Source: Bacillota bacterium (GTDB taxonomy: Bacteria; Bacillota; Clostridia; Lachnospirales; Lachnospiraceae). Taken from it: 18,388 nt of DNA. A model generated the notes under the pieces. That model worked only from the letters and a program-made list of their open reading frames with translations. It did not search any database and had not been told where the DNA came from. Of the stretch, positions 13,983-18,388 are shown piece by piece. The translations under genes and the position numbers were made by a program. The stretch covers positions 1-18,388 of the forward strand of contig JAEZVF010000033.1 in the NCBI GenBank assembly GCA_023443225.1. Reading direction: 5' to 3'. Numbering within the stretch: the stretch's first letter is position 1; every line of letters begins with the position of its first letter.

Positions 13983-14867
13983 CTAATTAATTTTAATATT
14001 ATTAATTTTTTCAAAATACTTTGCAATAGCAGAGTGATCTTTCTTTTCAAGTCCATCTGCCTTACAAGCCTGCATAATTTCCATTGCATCAGCAGCAAAA
14101 GGAACAGAAACATTCACTGTATGAGCTGTATCCAGTACATTCTGCAAATCCTTAATATGAAGTTCAATTCTGAAGCCAGGATCATAGTTATCACCAAGGA
14201 TTTTTGGTGATTTTTGCTCCATTACTTTGCTTCCTGCAAGCCCTCCACGGATCGCTTCAAATACAAGTTTTGGGTCAGCACCTGCTTTTTTTGCAAAAAC
14301 ATAAGCTTCACTCATGGCAGAAATATTTACAGCTACAATCATCTGGTTTGCAAGTTTTGCAATATTACCGGAACCTGCATCACCAACATAGGTAACACTT
14401 GAGGCCATTGTCATTAACAAATCATAATATTTATCAAATACCGGTTTTTCTCCGCCACCCATAACAGCAATGGTTCCCTCAATAGCTCCTGGTTCTCCTC
14501 CAGAAACCGGTGCATCTAAGAAATCCACATTCATTTCTTTCAACTTTGAATAAAATTCTTTGCTGGCTACTGGACTGATAGAGCTCATATCGATAATTGC
14601 TTTACCAGCAGTCAATCCGGCAGTAACTCCGTTTTCATCAAATAAAACAGAAGCAACATGCGGTGAGTTTGGTAACATGGTAATAATTACATCCGTTTTT
14701 TCAGCCACTTCCTTACTATTCGCAGCAACTTGAACTCCTAACTTTCCCATTTCATCTAAAGTACTTTGATTATGGTCATATACTGTTAGTTCATATCCTG
14801 CTTTTAAAATGTTCTTAGCCATTGGTTTTCCCATAATTCCTAATCCAATAAATCCTACCTTAAACAT
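13983..14867 (-). CDS. garR: 2-hydroxy-3-oxopropionate (tartronate semialdehyde) reductase
   Basis: NAD(P)H-dependent reductase of the beta-hydroxyacid dehydrogenase family, reducing tartronate semialdehyde to D-glycerate. Its 294 residues match GarR length. The Rossmann motif GFIGLGIMGKPMAKNI spans 5-20, the substrate-binding DAPVSGG is at 118-124, and the catalytic lysine is K171 in GNIAKLANQ. The family also includes 3-hydroxyisobutyrate dehydrogenases, but the surrounding dehydratase, lyase and glycerate kinase genes favour GarR. It is first in a leftward operon with the MBL-fold and DapA-family genes. AGGAGG lies eight bases before the ATG. A perfect 17-base palindrome sits just downstream of its predicted transcription start, so it is probably controlled by a repressor or other dimeric regulator. 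Confidence 0.93.
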   Translation of the reverse strand: MFKVGFIGLGIMGKPMAKNILKAGYELTVYDHNQSTLDEMGKLGVQVAANSKEVAEKTDVIITMLPNSPHVASVLFDENGVTAGLTAGKAIIDMSSISPVASKEFYSKLKEMNVDFLDAPVSGGEPGAIEGTIAVMGGGEKPVFDKYYDLLMTMASSVTYVGDAGSGNIAKLANQMIVAVNISAMSEAYVFAKKAGADPKLVFEAIRGGLAGSKVMEQKSPKILGDNYDPGFRIELHIKDLQNVLDTAHTVNVSVPFAADAMEIMQACKADGLEKKDHSAIAKYFEKINNIKIN

Positions 14868-14941
14868 TTTGTTATCCTCCTATATGTTATTTTTTTGATT
14901 TTTAAGAATTCTCTCATAATTCAGTATTTGTATTACCTTTC

Positions 14942-14958
14942 ACATGATTCAATCATGT
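14942..14958. promoter_or_regulatory. Perfect palindromic operator in the garR leader
   Basis: ACATGATTCAATCATGT is a perfect dyad with 8-bp arms and one central base. It begins about five bases past the predicted garR transcription start, a classic position for a repressor roadblock. An RNA hairpin is unlikely because the loop would be a single base. The binding protein is unknown. Confidence 0.6.
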
Positions 14959-14969
14959 AGTAACATTGT

Positions 14970-15000
14970 ATTATATTTGATTTATGAAATCTATTGACAA
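14970..15000 (-). promoter_or_regulatory. Probable promoter of the garR operon
   Basis: On the minus strand TATAAT (14970-14975) is perfect and TTGTCA (14995-15000) lies 19 bases upstream, a longer spacer than ideal. The predicted start is near 14963, with a leader of about 95 nt. Confidence 0.5.
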
Positions 15001-15160
15001 CAAAACCAACAATACGACATTACTTTTATGTTAATTATCTTTATTTTCATTTCTTGTAATTATTCTTTCATTTATGAAATGCATCTATTTTCATTCTGCA
15101 TCCTTTATGTATATTTAGTTGTTATAAGTAAATGTGATTATAATGATTATGTTTATGAAT

Positions 15161-15188
15161 TTGATTTTTTCTAAACGAATATTATACT
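15161..15188 (+). promoter_or_regulatory. Promoter of gudD copy 2
   Basis: TTGATT (15161-15166) and TATACT (15183-15188) are separated by 16 bases. The predicted start is near 15195, leaving a leader of about 87 nt that ends in AAAAGGAG. Confidence 0.6.
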
Positions 15189-15281
15189 AGAGTTATCAAT
15201 AGTTGTATGTCAGTCTAATAAAAATAAATCATAAAAACCATGTAAATATTACAGGAAAGCATTTAAAAAGGAGAGATTCGT

Positions 15282-16637
15282 ATGAAAACAGGAAGTCCAA
15301 TTGTTACTGATATGAAGGTCATACCTGTAGCAGGATATGACAGCATGTCAATGACATTAAGCGGTGCCCACGCACCATTGTTCACAAGAAATATTGTAAT
15401 TCTAACGGATAACGCGGGTCACACTGGTATCGGTGAGATTCATGGAGGTGATTATACATGCAATGCACTGAAAAGCTGCATTCCACTAGTTGTTGGCAAG
15501 GAAGTGGGAGCATACCGCTCTGTTTTAAACAGTATTCACAAAGCAGCTTGTGGTGCAGTACGTGCGGAAGGTGACGATGGTGAAGGCATTCAATCCTTGG
15601 ATATAAGCAAGTTAAAGTTTGTTGTGAAGTCTGAATGGGCAATTGAATGTGCATTATTAGATTTATTAGGACAATATCTTGGTCTGCCTATGTGCGAGCT
15701 ATTAGGTGAAGGAAAACAAAGAGATAAGGTTGAGACGTTAGGTTATCTATTCTATGTATCTGATAAAGAAAAGGCAAAACATATGTCCTACCTGGATGAG
15801 AGCAACAGTAGCAATCCTTGGTTTCAATTGCGTCGTAAAGAAATGCTAACAACGGATCAAATCGTGGAACAAGCACAAGTGTTACAAGACATATACGGTT
15901 TCCGAAACTTTAAGCTAAAAGGAGGTGTTTTGGAAGGCGAAAAAGAGATGAATGCGATTAGAGCACTGAAAAAACAGTTCCCGGACGCTAGAATTAATAT
16001 TGACCCAAATGGCGCATGGAGTCTTAAGGAAGCAATTGATTTATGCAAAGGCATGAAGGAAATCCTTACTTATGTTGAAGATCCTTGCGGACCTGAAAAT
16101 GGATACAGCAGCCGCGAAATTATGTGTGAATTTAAGAATGCAACATGTCTTCCAGTAGCTACCAATATGATTGCAACTGACTGGAGACAATTCTATCATG
16201 CAGTATCACTAAGATCTGTTGACATCGTTCTGGCAGATCCTCATTTCTGGGGTTTAAATGGTAGTATTCGAATGTCACAAATATTAAACGATTGGGGCTT
16301 AACCTGGGGATCACATTCAAATAACCATTTTGATATTACATTAGCTGTATTTGCCCATGTTGCTGCTGCAGCACCTGGCAAACCAACTGCACTTGATACG
16401 CATTGGATTTGGCAGGACGGACAAAATCTTTGTAATCATTCTCCCAAAATAAAAGATGGCTACCTTGAGGTTCCCAATGGGCCAGGGCTGGGAATTCAGC
16501 CGGACATGGAAAAAATCTTGGCAGGGAATGCACTTTACAACAAGATGGATCATCATGACCGAGATGATGCTATGGCAATGCAATATTTGATTCCTAATTG
16601 GAAGTTTGATTCTAAGAAACCCGCTTTGGTAAGATAA
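15282..16637 (+). CDS. Glucarate dehydratase family protein, copy 2 (GudD/GudX-like)
   Basis: A 451-residue paralogue of the copy at 5120-6448, in the glucarate dehydratase branch of the enolase superfamily. All catalytic and metal positions are present: K211/K213 (FKLKGG), D241, E266, N295, D319 and H345 (WGSHSNNHFD), and the C-terminal MQYLIP block is conserved. It differs at two substrate-side places. The TFDLR segment of the capping domain becomes SLDIS (105-109), so a Thr is replaced by Ser and the Arg is lost, and RLRHEEA becomes QLRRKEM (182-188). Some wording (KQRDKVETLGYLFY, LCKGMKEILTY) recalls E. coli GudX. It is probably an active aldarate dehydratase with shifted preference; D-glucarate, idarate or another epimer cannot be told apart here. 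AAGGAG precedes the ATG. It is monocistronic, ending at a bidirectional terminator shared with the convergent LysR gene. Confidence 0.92.
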   Translation: MKTGSPIVTDMKVIPVAGYDSMSMTLSGAHAPLFTRNIVILTDNAGHTGIGEIHGGDYTCNALKSCIPLVVGKEVGAYRSVLNSIHKAACGAVRAEGDDGEGIQSLDISKLKFVVKSEWAIECALLDLLGQYLGLPMCELLGEGKQRDKVETLGYLFYVSDKEKAKHMSYLDESNSSNPWFQLRRKEMLTTDQIVEQAQVLQDIYGFRNFKLKGGVLEGEKEMNAIRALKKQFPDARINIDPNGAWSLKEAIDLCKGMKEILTYVEDPCGPENGYSSREIMCEFKNATCLPVATNMIATDWRQFYHAVSLRSVDIVLADPHFWGLNGSIRMSQILNDWGLTWGSHSNNHFDITLAVFAHVAAAAPGKPTALDTHWIWQDGQNLCNHSPKIKDGYLEVPNGPGLGIQPDMEKILAGNALYNKMDHHDRDDAMAMQYLIPNWKFDSKKPALVR

Positions 16638-16640
16638 TTC

Positions 16641-16687
16641 AAAAAGTACCACGATTCCGATGGTTATTAGGAATTGCGGTACTTTTT
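16641..16687. terminator. Bidirectional terminator between gudD2 and the second LysR gene
   Basis: AAAAAGTACC (16641-16650) pairs with GGTACTTTTT (16678-16687), and the stem extends inward to ATTCC/GGAAT with minor mismatches. T-runs follow on both strands, so it can end both gudD2 and the leftward LysR transcript. Confidence 0.85.
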
Positions 16688-16704
16688 AACAAAAGCTACT
16701 CGAA

Positions 16705-17610
16705 TTATTCAGCTGTAAAAGTATGGTTTTTAAAATAATTTACAAGCGTTTCTTCTGCATCATGTAACACCAAATTTGCTCGACATGCAAGAATATTATA
16801 ACGGTATAATTTAGGTGTAAAACAAAAGTATGTAATATTGGGGTCAGGCTTTGCACAGGATGAGGGAATAAATGAAACGCCAACCCCTTTTGAGACCATT
16901 TTCCTTGCAGCCGCCATACTGTTCAGTTCACAAACAATATCTGGTGAAAAGTTGTTCATTTTAAATACAGAATCAGCAATATTACGAATTGTGGATTTCT
17001 CTTTTGATAAGATAAAACTACTATTTTTAAACATTTCTTCGAATTCCAACGGAACAATTTCCTTTGACTCGTTTTTATGAATCAGACAATAATGATGAGT
17101 GTTCGGCACAGCAAAAACTATCTCTTCTTCATGCAATACTTCATATCCTACATTTAGGTCCTCTAATGTATTAACAGACATAAGTGCAAAATCAATTTTT
17201 CCTGAAGTTATATCCCTCTTAATTACTGGAACAGAATCTTCAATGATTTCTAATATCACATTTGGAAAGGTTTTTTTATATTCAGGAATAATGCTTGTAA
17301 GCATATTGGTTCCCCATTGGGAGGTAATTCCAATACGAATTCGCCCTATACCAGTAATATTCTTTATACTGTGATATAGTTTACTTTTTATCTGAACCAC
17401 TGCTTTTGCAGATTCCACATACAAGCTTCCGGCAGGAGTAAGGGTGAGTTCATTCTTCGATCTGATAAATAAAGGGGTTTCAAGTTCAGTTTCCAACTTT
17501 GACAGATATTGACTTAATGAGGATTGAGATACAAAAAGGCTTTTTGCCGCTTTTGTCATATTCTTTTGTTCTGCCATTTCTATGATATATTCTAAATATT
17601 TAACATCCAT
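16705..17610 (-). CDS. LysR-family regulator, probable regulator of gudD2
   Basis: A 301-residue LysR-family protein: an N-terminal winged helix-turn-helix (VKYLEYIIEMAEQKNMTKAA, LFVSQSSLSQYLSKLETELE, LFIR at 47-50) and an effector domain (about 90-290). It is recognisably a paralogue of the LysR protein beside garD, sharing the same N-terminal pattern (EYIIEMAEQKN versus NYIIKIAEEQN), which suggests duplication within one aldarate regulatory family. It lies convergent to gudD copy 2 with a shared terminator, unlike the usual divergent layout, so its targets may include the garR/gudD2 divergent region about 1.4 kb away (inference). Confidence 0.92.
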   Translation of the reverse strand: MDVKYLEYIIEMAEQKNMTKAAKSLFVSQSSLSQYLSKLETELETPLFIRSKNELTLTPAGSLYVESAKAVVQIKSKLYHSIKNITGIGRIRIGITSQWGTNMLTSIIPEYKKTFPNVILEIIEDSVPVIKRDITSGKIDFALMSVNTLEDLNVGYEVLHEEEIVFAVPNTHHYCLIHKNESKEIVPLEFEEMFKNSSFILSKEKSTIRNIADSVFKMNNFSPDIVCELNSMAAARKMVSKGVGVSFIPSSCAKPDPNITYFCFTPKLYRYNILACRANLVLHDAEETLVNYFKNHTFTAE

Positions 17611-17667
17611 ATTAGCTCCTGCTTCTTTGTATTCCTTTTTACCTCATCGTTCATGTATACTAGTTAT

Positions 17668-17696
17668 ATCTTACTTTCCAAAAAGCTAATTGTCAA
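17668..17696 (-). promoter_or_regulatory. Promoter of the second LysR gene
   Basis: On the minus strand a consensus TTGACA (17691-17696) is followed after 17 bases by TAAGAT (17668-17673), a moderate -10. It lies between the LysR gene and the YjbR-like gene and gives a leader of about 50 nt. Confidence 0.5.
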
Positions 17697-17728
17697 TTAA
17701 GCAATCTTTACAAGCTTACAAGTTCCAT

Positions 17729-18100
17729 TTATTTATCCAACCCTCCAATTATTTCGCCTTGTACTTTTTTACTAAGTCCATTTAGAACTAAATGATATGA
17801 CTTATCAATCAATTCCTTTAATAAATCATCCGGTACATTACCATCAAGATATACGGAATTCCAATGTTCTTTATTCATATAATACCCTGGTATAATATCT
17901 TGAAATTGTTTTCTTAAAAAATCACCTTCTAATGGTTCTAGCTTTAAAGTTACAATGTCACGCTCGCCAGTTGCATCCTTGCAAATTGCAGCATACATTT
18001 TTCCACCAATTAAATATCTAGTCCATTGCCATTCTTCTTTGAAATCTTTTGTTACACCTGCCATCGACAGTAAAACTTCATCTAACCACGTATACCTCAT
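17729..18100 (-). CDS. YjbR/MmcQ-family small protein
   Basis: A 123-residue protein of the YjbR/MmcQ (CyaY-like fold) family, thought to bind DNA in some members; its biological role is unknown. Recognisable features are an N-terminal LDEVLLSMAG helix, KMYAAICK, VTLKLEP and the MNKEHWNSVYLDG segment followed by a final helix (DDLLKELIDKSYHLVLNGL). The reading frame is open upstream to 18184, but the chosen start at 18100 has AAAGGAG nine bases before it, whereas the ATG at 18130 and the frame's first ATG lack ribosome binding sites. It is unrelated to aldarate metabolism and probably marks the edge of the catabolic island. Confidence 0.8.
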   Translation of the reverse strand: MRYTWLDEVLLSMAGVTKDFKEEWQWTRYLIGGKMYAAICKDATGERDIVTLKLEPLEGDFLRKQFQDIIPGYYMNKEHWNSVYLDGNVPDDLLKELIDKSYHLVLNGLSKKVQGEIIGGLDK

Positions 18101-18149
18101 ATTATTTTGCTCCTTTACAATGACACTCATAATGATTCGTTTTCTTATT

Positions 18150-18158
18150 AGTATAGCA
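18150..18158 (-). promoter_or_regulatory. Extended -10 promoter of the YjbR-like gene
   Basis: TGCTATACT on the minus strand is an extended -10 (TGN before TATACT). The predicted start is near 18143, about 43 bases before the chosen start codon. A TTGACA lies too far upstream (23 bases) to pair with it. The position of this promoter also argues against the 18184 start. Confidence 0.45.
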
Positions 18159-18256
18159 AAAGAAACACGACATCTGTATGTCAAGTTTCCTCATAGTAAT
18201 TTACTATCTTCATTTCATATTCCTTTGAATACATGTAATTAACATAGACCAAAATT

Positions 18257-18388
18257 CAGAGAAAGGGGCTGTCGCACTAAGTATTAGTGCGCAGCTCCTT
18301 TTCTCTGCAAAAAAATAAATCCCAAACTTCGAAAAGTAAGGGATTTATGGTAAAATATTAGTATGCGAATACCAAATAGATTACCTAA
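18257..18388 (+). mobile_element. Probable left end of an insertion sequence, cut by the window edge
   Basis: Past the last chromosomal gene there are two strong hairpins in a row. The first has 24-base near-perfect arms (18257-18280 and 18284-18307) and contains GGGGCTGTCGCACTAA, which resembles terminal sequences of IS1182-type elements in Firmicutes, from memory and unverified. The second has 9-bp perfect arms ATAAATCCC/GGGATTTAT (18315-18323 and 18340-18348). An ATG at 18363 then opens a frame (MRIPNRLP) that runs off the window and could be the transposase start, though no good ribosome binding site precedes it. Hairpins ahead of the transposase are typical of elements that block read-through expression. 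Confidence 0.45.

Larger units (their letters stand above)
14868..15281. other. Divergent garR/gudD2 regulatory region (414 bases, no gene)
   Basis: This extremely AT-rich spacer has no supported ORF. It holds the garR promoter and palindrome on the left, five TTTCAT/ATGAAA hexamers between 14984 and 15094 (including the TTTCAT-TT-ATGAAA dyad at 15066-15079), and the gudD2 promoter and ribosome binding site on the right. The ATGAAA/TTTCAT half-sites resemble those in the gudD copy 1/garK region. Confidence 0.6.

Noticed and set aside
18101..18184. N-terminal extension of the YjbR-like protein (28 extra residues)
   Set aside because: The extension lacks a ribosome binding site at either of its ATGs, contains the probable promoter, and the ATG at 18100 has a strong AAAGGAG.
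1..18388. CRISPR arrays, tRNA or rRNA genes, phage genes
   Set aside because: No regularly spaced repeats, no cloverleaf-like or rRNA-like sequence and no phage structural or integrase proteins were recognised by reading.

Overview
The window is AT-rich bacterial DNA with strong AAGGAGG-type ribosome binding sites, sigma-A style promoters, closely spaced genes and intrinsic terminators. Together with the protein families present, this points to a low-GC Bacillota, most likely class Clostridia (Lachnospiraceae-like). The assignment rests on general character and not on any marker gene.

Almost the whole window is one hexarate (D-glucarate/galactarate) catabolism island. From left to right: about 480 bases without a gene; galactarate dehydratase garD (minus strand) with a divergent LysR regulator; a PrpR-type regulator whose sigma-54 AAA+ domain is degenerate (minus); a glucarate dehydratase gudD copy 1 (minus) facing away from glycerate kinase garK (plus) across a 449-base regulatory region; a leftward run of a LarA-like nickel-pincer family protein, a UxuA-like protein and an SLC13-type anion permease; a second leftward run of a DapA-family aldolase/dehydratase, an MBL-fold hydrolase and tartronate semialdehyde reductase garR; a 414-base divergent regulatory region; gudD copy 2 (plus); a second LysR regulator (minus); a YjbR/MmcQ-like gene (minus); and, at the right edge, what looks like the left end of an insertion sequence with a transposase ORF running out of the window.

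The inferred pathway starts with uptake of the dicarboxylic sugar acid by the SLC13-type permease. GarD and the two GudD proteins dehydrate it to 5-dehydro-4-deoxyglucarate. The DapA-family lyase, standing in for the absent GarL, cleaves this to pyruvate and tartronate semialdehyde. GarR reduces the semialdehyde to D-glycerate and GarK phosphorylates that to a phosphoglycerate. No GarL and no GudP/GarP-type MFS transporter is present.

Three proteins are not explained by the textbook pathway: the LarA-like protein (with a His/His/Lys/His set matching LarA cofactor and catalytic positions), a short UxuA-like protein and a B3-like MBL hydrolase. They may widen the substrate range, by epimerising, dehydrating or delactonising other aldarates. 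That role is inference, and it is the most interesting part of the window. Both gud intergenic regions and the garR leader carry inverted repeats that look like operators.
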